Shown here: positions 18,181-28,706 of the stretch, piece after piece
How the letters are laid out: each line of letters begins with the position of its first letter
Numbering within the stretch: the stretch's first letter is position 1
Source of the DNA: a bacterium
Lineage (GTDB): Bacteria; Cyanobacteriota; Vampirovibrionia; Vampirovibrionales; Vampirovibrionaceae
Direction: 5' to 3'
Assembly (NCBI GenBank): GCA_030429585.1
Contig: JAUIEU010000001.1
Span: 987,994-1,051,993, forward strand
Length of the DNA stretch: 64,000 nucleotides
Position numbers and translations under genes: made by a program
Notes under the pieces: generated by a model
The model's input: the letters and a program-made list of their open reading frames with translations, nothing else
What the model was told of the DNA's origin: nothing
Databases searched by the model: none

Positions 18181-19776
18181 ATGGATAAACTTAAATTTGC
18201 ACTAGAAGAATTTTTTGAGCGGTGGATTGTACTTAGTTTTGCCCAAAAAATAACCATGGGTACCATTATTGTAGCCATTGGTTTTGCTGGGTTCTTTCTC
18301 TTTCAGCAATCTAACAACGATTATGACGTGCTGTACTCCAACCTAAACTTAAGCGATGCGGCCAGCGTGGTGGCTAAATTAAAAGATGAAAAACAGCCTT
18401 TTAAACTTGCCGATGGCGGCAGCACCATTTTAGTACCCGCCAGCCGTAAAAATGGCCTGGTATTGGATACGGTTAGCGACCTAAGTGGCGAATCCGCCAT
18501 TAACCTAACCCAAATCCCGCCCGTGGTTAGTGGCGACATCCAAAAAGAGTGGATTAAAACCCTAAACAGCAACGCCATTGTATCGGTATTAAAAACCATC
18601 CGTGGGGTTAAAAACGCCAAGGTTATCGTATCTCAGCCAGAAGAAACCCTGTTTACCGAAGAGGAAGAGCCCCCACGCGCCAGCGTTATGCTAATGGTGG
18701 AACCTGGCCTGCGACTGCGCGATGAGCAAATTAAAACCATAAAATCCTTAGTGGCCCATGCCGTACCTGGCTTATTACCCGAGAATGTGGCCGTGGCCGA
18801 TAACGCCGGCAACTCGTTAGAAGGGCCTGGTTCGATGGGGTCGGTTATTTCTAGCGCCGATTTACGCAAAAAGCATTTTGAAAAAGAAGCCGCCAGCAAA
18901 ATCCGCAACATGCTAGCCCCTGTGGTGGGTAAAGAAAATGTGGTGGTTACCGTTAGCGCGGATTTAAACTTTGACCAATCCAAAAGCCATATCCACCGAA
19001 TCATACCAACCGGTACCGATGGCAGCCGACCCGTTGGCGTAGCCATTAGCCAGCAAACCCAAACCGAAAATTACAGTGGCGATAAAGACAAGGTAGGCGG
19101 CCAAGCCGGCGCCGATACTAACCTGCCCACCTATAGCGGTGTGGATGACAATGCCAACGGCAATAAAGATAAAAACTATGCCTTTGGTAAAACCACCACC
19201 AATTTTGAAGTGAGCAAAGAAGATAAAACCATTGTCTATGCCCCTGGGCAAATCCAACGGTTAAGTGTGGCTGTGGTGCTTAACAAAGTACTCACCGCCC
19301 AAGAAACCACTGAAATAAAAGAGTTGGTGGCCAACGCCGGTGGGTTAGATTATGCCCGTGGCGATTCGGTTGATATTAAAGGCTTCCAGTTTACGGAAGT
19401 ACTGGGTGCCGATGCCGCCAAACAATTACTCGCCGCAGAAGAAGCCCAACAGCGGGCCTTCTGGATTCAGCTAGCCACCATTATCTCGGTTAGCATCGTG
19501 GTACTGGTTGCCAGCATCCTCTTCTACAACCTTATTAAAGCGCCTGCCACTCGCGGACAAATTGTTCACATCCCACAAGATGTTGCCCCACCAGAACCCA
19601 TTGTGATTGAAGCGCCCCCAGAACTAGAGATGGAAGCACCCCCACCACCGCTGCCCATTGTAGAAACCCAACTAGACCCTGAAATTGAACAAATGAGAGA
19701 CGCCATTGGTGGCGCCATTGACCAGGATGCCAATGAAGCAGCCCGACTACTCACCGCTTACATGCGAGATGGCTAA
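18181..19776 (+). CDS. fliF: Flagellar MS-ring protein FliF
   Basis: YDVLYSNLNLSDAASVVAKLKD, VVTVSADLNFDQ, PGQIQRLSVAVVLNK; position before fliG. Confidence 0.95.
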   Translation: MDKLKFALEEFFERWIVLSFAQKITMGTIIVAIGFAGFFLFQQSNNDYDVLYSNLNLSDAASVVAKLKDEKQPFKLADGGSTILVPASRKNGLVLDTVSDLSGESAINLTQIPPVVSGDIQKEWIKTLNSNAIVSVLKTIRGVKNAKVIVSQPEETLFTEEEEPPRASVMLMVEPGLRLRDEQIKTIKSLVAHAVPGLLPENVAVADNAGNSLEGPGSMGSVISSADLRKKHFEKEAASKIRNMLAPVVGKENVVVTVSADLNFDQSKSHIHRIIPTGTDGSRPVGVAISQQTQTENYSGDKDKVGGQAGADTNLPTYSGVDDNANGNKDKNYAFGKTTTNFEVSKEDKTIVYAPGQIQRLSVAVVLNKVLTAQETTEIKELVANAGGLDYARGDSVDIKGFQFTEVLGADAAKQLLAAEEAQQRAFWIQLATIISVSIVVLVASILFYNLIKAPATRGQIVHIPQDVAPPEPIVIEAPPELEMEAPPPPLPIVETQLDPEIEQMRDAIGGAIDQDANEAARLLTAYMRDG

Positions 19777-19849
19777 TAACCAATACCAGCAAAACAGCCC
19801 CTAAACAAAACTAACCACACGATTTAAAAGAGAGAGATTTTAAAGCGCC

Positions 19850-20875
19850 ATGGCAGAAGTAACAAACGCAAACCTAATGAGCAAGCAGCAAAAAGTAGCT
19901 GCCTTGCTAATTGCCATGGGCCCAGAAAAAGCCTCCGAAATTTTGCGCAGCATCCCGGATGAAGGCGAAGTAGAAGCCATTGCCATGGAAATTGCCTCCA
20001 TGAACAAGGTGTCACCCGAAGTAGTGAACGCCATCATGGAAGAATTTTACTCCTTATTCCAAGCCACCGGCTACATTAGCACCGGTGGTGTAAACTATGC
20101 CAAACAACTCTTAAAAAACGCCTATGGCGATAACGAAGCGGATAATATTTTGGAACGCCTGGTTTCTACCATGCAAACCAACCCCTTCCAGTTTTTTAAT
20201 AACGCGGATCCTCAACAACTGGCCACGTCGTTTCAAAACGAGAACCCTCAACTTATTTCCTTAATTTTGGCCTACTTAAAGCCGGATGTTTCCGCCGCTA
20301 TTCTGGGTAACCTAAACCCAGATATCCAATTGGATGTGGCCACCCGTATTGCAAAAATGGACCGCACCAACCCAGAAGTATTGCGAGAAGTAGAACGCAT
20401 TTTAGAAGGCAAATTCTCTAGCCTAATGGCCGCCGATTTTACCCTGGCTGGCGGTGTGGAAGCCTTGGCAGAAATCCTCAACCGTTCCGACCGCACCACG
20501 GAAAAAGGGATTTTGGATCACTTCGAAGTAAGCGACCCCGAAATGAGCGAAGAAGTGCGCAACCTCATGTTCGTATTCGAAGATATTATCTACCTAGACG
20601 ATCGTTCCATTCAGCGCGTCCTGCGCGAAGTAGAAACCAAAGATTTAGGCATGTCGCTTAAAGGGGTGGATTCTACCGTACAGGATAAAGTACTGAAAAA
20701 CATGAGTGAACGTGCCGCCGAAATGCTGATGGAAGATATGGAATTCATGGGGCCTGTTCGTTCTCGTGATGTACAGGAAAAACAAAGCTTTATTGTTGGC
20801 ATTATCCGCGCCTTAGAAGCCAGCGGCGAAATTACCGTTGCCCGCGGCGGCGAGGATGATGAGCTCATCGAATAA
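19850..20875 (+). CDS. fliG: Flagellar motor switch protein FliG
   Basis: QQKVAALLIAMGPEKASEIL, EHPQ-like NENPQLISLILAYLKP, FVFEDIIYLDDRSIQRVLREV, NMSERAAEMLMEDMEFMGPVRSRDV. Confidence 0.97.
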   Translation: MAEVTNANLMSKQQKVAALLIAMGPEKASEILRSIPDEGEVEAIAMEIASMNKVSPEVVNAIMEEFYSLFQATGYISTGGVNYAKQLLKNAYGDNEADNILERLVSTMQTNPFQFFNNADPQQLATSFQNENPQLISLILAYLKPDVSAAILGNLNPDIQLDVATRIAKMDRTNPEVLREVERILEGKFSSLMAADFTLAGGVEALAEILNRSDRTTEKGILDHFEVSDPEMSEEVRNLMFVFEDIIYLDDRSIQRVLREVETKDLGMSLKGVDSTVQDKVLKNMSERAAEMLMEDMEFMGPVRSRDVQEKQSFIVGIIRALEASGEITVARGGEDDELIE

Positions 20876-20939
20876 TCCCCCACACTAACAAAACACCTAC
20901 CCCCACCCTATTGTTTACCCCTGTAACCCCCACTGACTG

Positions 20940-22148
20940 ATGAGCCGACTAAACCCAAACCAAATCCAGCTAGGCGATACTGTACAAGTTGCTGGCCCCA
21001 CCGACCGCGAGGCGTACATTCGTCAAACGCTGGAACGGTTGCGCAATGAAAAAATTACCCAGGCAGAAGCGGAAGTCGCCGATATATTGGCCCGTGCCAA
21101 GGCGGAAGCAGAGGCTCTGATTGCTGAAGCCCACCAACAAGCTGCCGGTATTGTGGCCAGCGGCGAAGACGAAAAACAACAGGCCTATGATGAAGGTGTG
21201 CAACAAGGCCACACACAAGGGTACGAAGATGGGTACCGCGAAGGCCGCGAGCAAGCGGAAGATGATACAGAAACCTTGTTACTCAGTAGCAACATTTTAA
21301 TAGAGCGCGCCTACCAGGCCCAGCACCAAATATTAGATAATTTTACCCCCCAAGCCGCCACCATTCTTAAAGCCATATTAGAACAAGCCCTACACACCAC
21401 CCTTAACCAATACACCAACCAACACTGGGAAACACTGCTAACCAGCATTTTATGCGAGCTAACGGAAAGCAGCCAATACCGACTGGTGGTAAGCGCCGAA
21501 GCCTACAAGCAATTTAAAGAACTCAGCCCCCGCATTGCCAAAGCCTTTGATGATGGCACCCGATTAGTGGTTGATGTGGATGACCAACTGGCTGTGCATG
21601 AAATGTATGTGATTAGTGATGAAGGCACGGTAGATATTTCGCCCGGCTCGCAGGCCGAAGAGTTGCTTAAGGCGGTTATTCCACAATTAAATATTACCGA
21701 AATTACCCCAGAAACCATTAACCCAGATGACGAAACCGAACAGCTTAACCAAATTAGAGAAGGGTTTTTTAACCAGTACCAACAACGCCACCTGCCCCCC
21801 ACAGAAGCAACTGACCCCAATCAAAACGATAACGCACCAGTAAACAACGCCCCTCAAACGGCCGAGCCAACAACAGCACCTGCGCCCCAACCGGAAGAAC
21901 CCTTACCACCAGCACCGTTGCCAACCATGGCACCCAACGAATCAGAAACACCGTTGCCAGACCCAACCAATGGCCCGGCAACCACCGAAGCAAACCAAGC
22001 CGCTCCACCACCCCCTGCACTCCCCCCACTACCAACTGCGGAGCCCGCATCGGACAGTTCATCTGCCCTACCGGATGACCCCCTCGGGAAAATCGAAGCC
22101 CCCCAAGAAGCCCTGGATTTTGACGGCTTTGGCGACATTGATCTGTAG
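20940..22148 (+). CDS. fliH: Flagellar assembly protein FliH with long Pro/Ala-rich C-terminal tail
   Basis: Coiled-coil and FliH/YscL-like core, GYEDGYREGREQAEDD motif, located between fliG and fliI. Confidence 0.88.
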   Translation: MSRLNPNQIQLGDTVQVAGPTDREAYIRQTLERLRNEKITQAEAEVADILARAKAEAEALIAEAHQQAAGIVASGEDEKQQAYDEGVQQGHTQGYEDGYREGREQAEDDTETLLLSSNILIERAYQAQHQILDNFTPQAATILKAILEQALHTTLNQYTNQHWETLLTSILCELTESSQYRLVVSAEAYKQFKELSPRIAKAFDDGTRLVVDVDDQLAVHEMYVISDEGTVDISPGSQAEELLKAVIPQLNITEITPETINPDDETEQLNQIREGFFNQYQQRHLPPTEATDPNQNDNAPVNNAPQTAEPTTAPAPQPEEPLPPAPLPTMAPNESETPLPDPTNGPATTEANQAAPPPPALPPLPTAEPASDSSSALPDDPLGKIEAPQEALDFDGFGDIDL

Positions 22149-22200
22149 GCCCAAAAAACCCCGCCCCTACGCACCCCATTAACCTTATAGACCTCCCCCC

Positions 22201-23559
22201 ATGACCCTGGATTTATCCCTACCCCCCATCACCCCAGCGCTGCCCACACCCGTAGAGGCCGCCCTAAACAAAACGCGCCCCTACCGCTCCTTAGGTCGGG
22301 TAGAAGAAGTGATTGGCCTGGTAATACAAGCCCGTGGGCTCGGTGCCCAAATGGGCGAACTCTGCCACATCCATACCGGCAGCCCCCACCAACCTATTTT
22401 ACCGGCAGAAGTGGTGGGATTCCGCGAGAACAGCTTACTGCTTATGCCACTTGGCGAAATGACCCATATCGCCCCTGGCTGCCGGGTAGAAGCCACCGGG
22501 GATAGTTTTAAAATCCATGTAGGGCCAGAGCTTAAAGGCCGCATTTTAGATGGCCTAGGCACCCCCATTGATGACCGTTACCCCCTATCTACCAATACCA
22601 AATACCGTATTGATAGCCGTTCGCCTCACCCCTTAAAGCGAAAAGATATTAAAGATAGTTTGTACCTAGGCGTTAAAGCCATTGATGCCTTTACCACCGT
22701 AGGCAAAGGCCAACGGGTTGGTATTTTTGCAGGCTCTGGTGTGGGTAAAAGTACTACTATGGGCATGATTGCCCGAAACGCCAGCGCGGATATTAACGTG
22801 ATTGCCCTCATCGGTGAACGGGGCCGGGAAGTGCAGGATTTTATCGATAACAGCCTGGGCGACGAGGGCATGAAAAAAAGCATCGTCATTGTGGCCACCT
22901 CCGACCAGCCCGCCCTGATTAAAATTAAAGCCGCCCTGGTAGCCACCAGCATTGCAGAATATTTTAGGGAACAAGGCCGAGACGTGGTGCTGATGATGGA
23001 CAGCGTAACCCGTGTGGCCATGGCCCTGCGCGAAGTAGGCCTAGCCATTGGCGAACCCCCCACCACCAAAGGCTACACCCCCAGTGTGTTTGCCTTTATG
23101 CCTAAATTGTTAGAACGCGCTGGCATGGGCGAGCAAGGCAGCATTACCGGCCTGTACACCGTACTGGTAGAAGGCGACGATTTTAATGAGCCTGTGGCGG
23201 ATATGACCCGCGGCCTGCTGGATGGCCACATACTGCTAACCCGAGAACTGGCCGAGCAGAACCACTTCCCGGCCATTGATGTACTCAAATCCGTGAGTCG
23301 GGTATTCCCCCACATTACCGCTAAAGAGCACCAACAGGCCGCCAGCAAAATTAAAGACATGATGGCCACCTACCAAAAAAATGAAGACCTGATTAACATT
23401 GGCGCCTATGTAACGGGCAGCAATGCCAAAGTCGATGCCGCTGTTAATCTCCACGATGACATTAACACTCTATTGCAGCAGGGTATTGAAGAAGTTATCC
23501 CCCCAGAGCATTTAGCCGCCTGGATGGGGCATTTAACCCAACAAATTAGCCAAACCTAG
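22201..23559 (+). CDS. fliI: Flagellum-specific ATPase FliI
   Basis: Walker A GIFAGSGVGKSTTMGMIAR, VVLMMDSVTRVAMALREVGLAIGEPPTTKGYTPSVFAFMPKLLERAG. Confidence 0.97.
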   Translation: MTLDLSLPPITPALPTPVEAALNKTRPYRSLGRVEEVIGLVIQARGLGAQMGELCHIHTGSPHQPILPAEVVGFRENSLLLMPLGEMTHIAPGCRVEATGDSFKIHVGPELKGRILDGLGTPIDDRYPLSTNTKYRIDSRSPHPLKRKDIKDSLYLGVKAIDAFTTVGKGQRVGIFAGSGVGKSTTMGMIARNASADINVIALIGERGREVQDFIDNSLGDEGMKKSIVIVATSDQPALIKIKAALVATSIAEYFREQGRDVVLMMDSVTRVAMALREVGLAIGEPPTTKGYTPSVFAFMPKLLERAGMGEQGSITGLYTVLVEGDDFNEPVADMTRGLLDGHILLTRELAEQNHFPAIDVLKSVSRVFPHITAKEHQQAASKIKDMMATYQKNEDLINIGAYVTGSNAKVDAAVNLHDDINTLLQQGIEEVIPPEHLAAWMGHLTQQISQT

Positions 23560-23696
23560 CTGCCTAAGCGCGTTTTTATTACTATGTAAACCTGGGCCAA
23601 TCCAAGAATAGTGCTTCCAGGCCAATCCACGTATAATGGCTAGTTCTATTGCTGTTTTTTACCCTTTAGATTAACTGGTGATAGTTCGTTTAGTGT

Positions 23697-25004
23697 TTGG
23701 ACAGAGGGGCCGCCGTGAGCTCTCCACTTGCCTTAATGGCACAAGCTGCCGATACCCACACTGCCGATTGGGCCCTAGAGCCCTTTTTGCTGGATCTCAT
23801 TATTATCTTGTTCACCGCCAAAGTGTTTGGCGATGTGGCCAAGCGGGTAGGCATCCCTGTTGTACTGGGCGAACTCCTTGGCGGGGCCATTATTGGCGTT
23901 TACGGGCTAGGCTTTTTAGATATCAGCCCCATTATCCACCTCCTTGGGCAAATCGGCCTTATTATTTTGCTGTTTGAAATTGGGCTAGAAACGGACATTG
24001 CCGAACTGGTAAAGCTTGGCCCGCGCAGCATGGCGGTGGCTGCCGTTGGTATTATTGTGCCACTGGCTGGCGGTTACTTTTTTGCCCAGGCCGTTGGGCT
24101 GCCCCCTTTGGCGGCGCTCCTTATTGGTGGGGCCTTTAGCGCTACCAGCATTGGTATTTCCGTACGGGCTTTGGCAGAACTAGGCGAGCAAAAAAGCACA
24201 GAAGGCCAAATTGTACTGGGCGCCGCCCTCATTGATGACGTCATCGGCCTATTGCTGCTCTCCGTTATTACCGCCCTAATGGCCCAACAAAGCGGGGGTG
24301 CCGGTAATTCTCAAAACCTAATGCAGGTTATCCTGCTGACGTTATCCTTCCCAGTGGTAGCCTTTATTTTAGGGGTTACCTTAACCAAGCCGCTGCTGTA
24401 CTGGGTAGACCGGATGACCGTCCGCGGTGCCATTGTGATTGTGTCGTTGGTGATGGCCTTGGGTTTTGCGTGGCTAGCCAGCCTATTTGGCACCTCGCCC
24501 ATTATTGGCGCCTTTGCCGCCGGGCTTATTCTCGCCCGCACCCACCGTGCCGATGCCATTGAGCAACAGCTTAAGCCCATTTCTGACGTGTTTACGCCTA
24601 TTTTCTTTGTCAGCATTGGCGCCGCCATGAACATCCAATTGCTGAACCCCTTTAATGCAGACAATCATCATATTTTGCTTATCGCCCTTGGGGCGTCTAC
24701 GGTGGCCTTTGGTACCAAAATTATCAGCGGGTTTGCCGCCTATGGCAAAGGTATCCGAAAATTAATGGTAGGGGTATCCATGGCCCCACGAGGCGAGGTG
24801 GTGCTTATTTTTGCCCAGCTAGGCCTGGCCGCCAGCTTAATAGATAGCGATTGGTTTGCCATACTAATTATTGTAATTGCCACCACCGCCATGATTTCGC
24901 CCCTATTGCTAAAGCTGGTGCTGGGTAAAATGCACCGGGTACAAAAAATCCGAAGCTACTGCGAAATTGACTTGGCCGGCTACGAAAGTGAACAACGCCT
25001 GTAA
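23697..25004 (+). CDS. Cation:proton antiporter (Kef/CPA2 type)
   Basis: GIPVVLGELLGGAIIG, LLFEIGLETDI, ALIDDVIGLLLLSV; about 12 hydrophobic segments. Start codon uncertain. Confidence 0.9.
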   Translation: MDRGAAVSSPLALMAQAADTHTADWALEPFLLDLIIILFTAKVFGDVAKRVGIPVVLGELLGGAIIGVYGLGFLDISPIIHLLGQIGLIILLFEIGLETDIAELVKLGPRSMAVAAVGIIVPLAGGYFFAQAVGLPPLAALLIGGAFSATSIGISVRALAELGEQKSTEGQIVLGAALIDDVIGLLLLSVITALMAQQSGGAGNSQNLMQVILLTLSFPVVAFILGVTLTKPLLYWVDRMTVRGAIVIVSLVMALGFAWLASLFGTSPIIGAFAAGLILARTHRADAIEQQLKPISDVFTPIFFVSIGAAMNIQLLNPFNADNHHILLIALGASTVAFGTKIISGFAAYGKGIRKLMVGVSMAPRGEVVLIFAQLGLAASLIDSDWFAILIIVIATTAMISPLLLKLVLGKMHRVQKIRSYCEIDLAGYESEQRL

Positions 25005-25100
25005 GGGCCAGTAAATTTATAATAATCACCCGCCTTTATTATGTCAGCCAGGTAACTTTAACAATAACCTGGCACCTTAACCTTAGCTAACCTCTTTTAA

Positions 25101-25772
25101 ATGACGCCACTTACCCCCTCCTCACAACCTTCGTCTTACCCTAGCAAGCCGTTTTTGTTTTACGAGGCACCTGAAGCCAACCAAAAGCCGTATTTAAAGG
25201 TGATGAAGTATTACGTGGGGCCCAACCAAAATACAGACGCACGGTATTATTTACAGGAAAAAAGCGGTTATGTGGGTATTTTGCCCATTTTAAAAGATAA
25301 ACACGGCGATGACTTTGTGGTGTTGGCTAACCAAAAGCGGCACAGTTACAAAGGCACCCTTAATGACACCGGGCAAAACATTGAATTGGTGGGGGGCTGT
25401 GTTGAACCAGGCGAAACCCCTGAAGAGGCTGCCGCCAAAGAATTAAAAGAAGAATTTGGCTTGGCGTTAAGTAAAGGCCAACAGTCTAAACTCGAACCTT
25501 TGCCCTTTCCTATGGCGCTGGTGTCTAAAATGCCGCAATGGTGGCATTTGTTTAGCATTACCCTACCCAAAGAAACCACCCAATTTAAAGATGACGCCCG
25601 CGAACTGGAAATTGATGAACAATTAAACGGGCTTAAGCGGATTATTGTACCCGTTAAAGGCATTATGGATTGGTTAAAAACCAAAGCCAACCAAGGTGTG
25701 GCCATTAACGTGGGGGTGTTTACCGCCATTAGCCATTACCTAAACCAAAAGCACGCAAAACACGCTGCCTAA
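25101..25772 (+). CDS. NUDIX hydrolase
   Basis: Nudix box GGCVEPGETPEEAAAKELKEEFGL. Confidence 0.9.
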   Translation: MTPLTPSSQPSSYPSKPFLFYEAPEANQKPYLKVMKYYVGPNQNTDARYYLQEKSGYVGILPILKDKHGDDFVVLANQKRHSYKGTLNDTGQNIELVGGCVEPGETPEEAAAKELKEEFGLALSKGQQSKLEPLPFPMALVSKMPQWWHLFSITLPKETTQFKDDARELEIDEQLNGLKRIIVPVKGIMDWLKTKANQGVAINVGVFTAISHYLNQKHAKHAA

Positions 25773-25867
25773 CCAACACGTTAACGGTTACACAAACGCA
25801 ATTTTCTTTGTTTAGAGATTTTCTAAGATTACACCTACTCAGTTAAAAAACACTTAGGAAGTTTACT

Positions 25868-26374
25868 ATGCCCATATCGTCTTTGCCCCCATTACCCCAA
25901 TTTAGTATGTCCAAATTTATTGTTACTCCGTTTTATGAGGATGAAAATTCACCGAAATCGAATAGACATGGTAAGGTCAAAGGCAGTGTTGAAGAGACTG
26001 TAAACGGAATCGCTAAAGCGCTCAAAGGCATTGGTAAGGAGTCTCTAGTAACAATACTCACACGAGATGATAAATTTGGTGGAAACAATTGCCCAATTAC
26101 CAAAAAACTAACTGATAAACACAATATTCATGTCGCCAAGGTTCCATATTTGGATATACATGATTCCAACCAATATACATACAATGATTTAATTGTACAC
26201 ACAGGAAAAGCTGGGAAAAAAGCATTAAATAAAACAAAAGAACTCCAAGCATTTAGAACTGAAAAAATTTCTGATACGCTTTGGGCTAAGTATCTTAAAC
26301 GTTTTTATAAAAACGAACGACTCACAAGGAAAAAATCTATTCCATTATTTTCGATAAAAGAACTTTTAGAATAA
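25868..26374 (+). CDS. Hypothetical protein in an AT-rich patch
   Basis: 168-aa ORF; composition differs from neighbours. Confidence 0.6.
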   Translation: MPISSLPPLPQFSMSKFIVTPFYEDENSPKSNRHGKVKGSVEETVNGIAKALKGIGKESLVTILTRDDKFGGNNCPITKKLTDKHNIHVAKVPYLDIHDSNQYTYNDLIVHTGKAGKKALNKTKELQAFRTEKISDTLWAKYLKRFYKNERLTRKKSIPLFSIKELLE

Positions 26375-26387
26375 GTAAGGCACGTTA

Positions 26388-28706
26388 TTAACCGTCGTTT
26401 TTATCCCCGCGGCCACTGTTGCCACCTACGCGGAATTGTTGGCGTTTCACCCCCATCACATCGGGGATGCGCTTAATGGCATTTTTAACACGCTCCACAT
26501 GGTGGGCATTGGTCACATCCACCGTTAATTCAATGGTGGCGGTCCCATCGGCACTCATTTTTACCCGCACGTTGCTAATGTTGGTGTGGGTATCGGCAAT
26601 GCGGGCCAAAATATCTTTCATCACGCCCACGCGGTCAATCACATGTACTTCTAGCCGCACCGTGTGGGTTTGGTGGAAGGCTTCCACGTCTTCTTCCCAA
26701 AACAGGGCCATTTTTCGCTCAACGGTCACATGGTCCAGGTTCTTACAATCGCTTCGGTGGACCATTACCCCACGGCTACGCGTCACCACGCCCACAATAT
26801 CTTCGCCAGGCACGGGCGTACAGCAGCGGGCCAAGTGGTACAACATACCCGCCAACGCAGGAATAGGCGATTTTTTTCCGGGGGTGCGGATGCGATGCTT
26901 TTGGAATTTTTTAATCTGCTCCAGCACATCTTCTTGTGGGGCCACCGCCTGCATTTTTTTAAGGCGATTGACCACCCGGGTTAAGTTAAGCTCGCCATAC
27001 CCCACAGCAACCAGCAAATCATCGGCGGTTTCATAGTTCAGCTCATTGGCCACTTTTAGCAGTTCGCCACTTTGCACCGCATCATCGTATGCAGCGCGGC
27101 TTAGTTTTTCTTCTAACAAACGGCGCCCGCCTGTGGCGTGTTCATCCCTCATGTGGAATTTAAACCATTGGCGAATTTTATTTTTAGCCGCCTGGGTTTT
27201 AACAAAGTGGAGCCAATCCAGCCGAGGTTGGGCATTTTTACGACGAATAATTTCTACAATATCGCCATTGCTTAGCTGGTAATTTAGGGGCACCATTTTA
27301 CTGTTTACCACCGCCCCACTGGTGGTATGGCCCACTTCTGTATGGATGCGATACGCAAAATCCACACACGTGCTGCCCACCGGCAAGTCCACCACATGGC
27401 CCTTGGGGCTAAACACAAATACATCATCTTGGAAGAGATCCAACTTAACCAGCTCCACATAGCCGCTGGCATCTTCCACGTCGTCTTGGGCATTCAACAT
27501 TTGCCGCAATAACGAAAGTTTATCATCGCTGGATTCATCCAATTTACGGCCGCCAGAATCCCCTTCTTTGTACTTCCAGTGGGCGGCAATCCCATATTCC
27601 GCTACTTGGTGCATCTCCGTGGTACGGATTTGTACTTCTAACGGGCGCGCCATAGGGCCCATAACCGTGGTATGCAAACTGCGGTACAGGTTGCTTTTGG
27701 GCATGGCAATATAATCTTTAAAGCGGCCTGGCATCGGGGCAAAGGTGTTGTGCACAATCCCCAACACGCTATAGCAATCGCCTTCTGTCGGTACAATAAC
27801 GCGCACAGCACTAATATCGTAAATATCTTTAATTTCTTTTTTCTGGCCATCTATTTTGCAAAAAATACTATAGTGATTCTTCAACCGGCCCGTAATGGTG
27901 GCATCAATATTTAGGGCCTGTAGCTGGTGGCCAATACGGTCAATCACATATTCCAAAGTTTTTTGACGGCTGTCTCGCGTATCCATCAAGTTGTTGTCAA
28001 TAGCGGCGTAGGCATCTGCATCCATATACTTTAGGGAGAGATCTTCCAGCTCTGCCTTTAGCTTACCAATACCCAACCGGTTAGCCAGGGGGGCAAAAAT
28101 TTCTAAGGTTTCTTTGGCAATGCGCTGTTGTTTTTCTGGCCGCAGGTGGTGCAAGGTGCGCATATTGTGGAGCCGGTCGCTCAACTTCACCACAATCACA
28201 CGGATATCTTTAGCCATGGCCAAAAACATACGCCTAAAGTTTTCTGCCTGCCGATCTTCGCTAGAGGAAAAGGCAAATTTACCCAGCTTAGTAACCCCTT
28301 CAACCAAGGCGGCAGTTTCTTCGCCAAACTGCTTGGTTAAAGTCTCTTTGGTGGCCTCGGTATCCTCAATGGTATCGTGGAGCAAGGCAGCCATAATGGC
28401 AAAGGTATCTTGGGTAAATTCCGCCACAATCATGGCCACATTAACGGGGTGCACAATGTAGTTTTCGCCATTTTTGCGCACTTGTCCGTCGTGCATTTGT
28501 CGGGCGTATTCAAAGGCAGCCTTTACCTGGCTCAACTGCTCTGATGTGTAATTTAGCCCACGCAGCATGGCTTGGAGTTCAACAAACAGCTCGTCTTCTT
28601 TTAACGGCTTACCTGCCACCGTTTGGGGGGGTTGGGCAGACAACGACGGTTTGGGCACTGACGAGGTATCAGGGGCGGGTTCGGAAGGCGAAGGCTGTTG
28701 AGACAT
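26388..28706 (-). CDS. rel: RelA/SpoT-type (p)ppGpp synthetase/hydrolase (HD, RelA_SpoT, TGS, ACT)
   Basis: HD: HPVNVAMIVAEFTQDTFAIMAALLHDTIEDT; VVKLSDRLHNMRTL; synthetase YDISAVRVIVPTEGDCYSVLGIVH..FKDYIAMPKSNLYRSLHTTVMGP; TGS FSPKGHVVDLPVGSTCVDFAYRIHTEVGH. Confidence 0.96.
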   Translation of the reverse strand: MSQQPSPSEPAPDTSSVPKPSLSAQPPQTVAGKPLKEDELFVELQAMLRGLNYTSEQLSQVKAAFEYARQMHDGQVRKNGENYIVHPVNVAMIVAEFTQDTFAIMAALLHDTIEDTEATKETLTKQFGEETAALVEGVTKLGKFAFSSSEDRQAENFRRMFLAMAKDIRVIVVKLSDRLHNMRTLHHLRPEKQQRIAKETLEIFAPLANRLGIGKLKAELEDLSLKYMDADAYAAIDNNLMDTRDSRQKTLEYVIDRIGHQLQALNIDATITGRLKNHYSIFCKIDGQKKEIKDIYDISAVRVIVPTEGDCYSVLGIVHNTFAPMPGRFKDYIAMPKSNLYRSLHTTVMGPMARPLEVQIRTTEMHQVAEYGIAAHWKYKEGDSGGRKLDESSDDKLSLLRQMLNAQDDVEDASGYVELVKLDLFQDDVFVFSPKGHVVDLPVGSTCVDFAYRIHTEVGHTTSGAVVNSKMVPLNYQLSNGDIVEIIRRKNAQPRLDWLHFVKTQAAKNKIRQWFKFHMRDEHATGGRRLLEEKLSRAAYDDAVQSGELLKVANELNYETADDLLVAVGYGELNLTRVVNRLKKMQAVAPQEDVLEQIKKFQKHRIRTPGKKSPIPALAGMLYHLARCCTPVPGEDIVGVVTRSRGVMVHRSDCKNLDHVTVERKMALFWEEDVEAFHQTHTVRLEVHVIDRVGVMKDILARIADTHTNISNVRVKMSADGTATIELTVDVTNAHHVERVKNAIKRIPDVMGVKRQQFRVGGNSGRGDKNDG

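Noticed and set aside
21769-22179. Minus-strand Gly/Val-rich ORFs opposite the FliH tail
   Set aside because: Artefacts of the GC-rich Pro/Ala codons of the FliH tail on the other strand.
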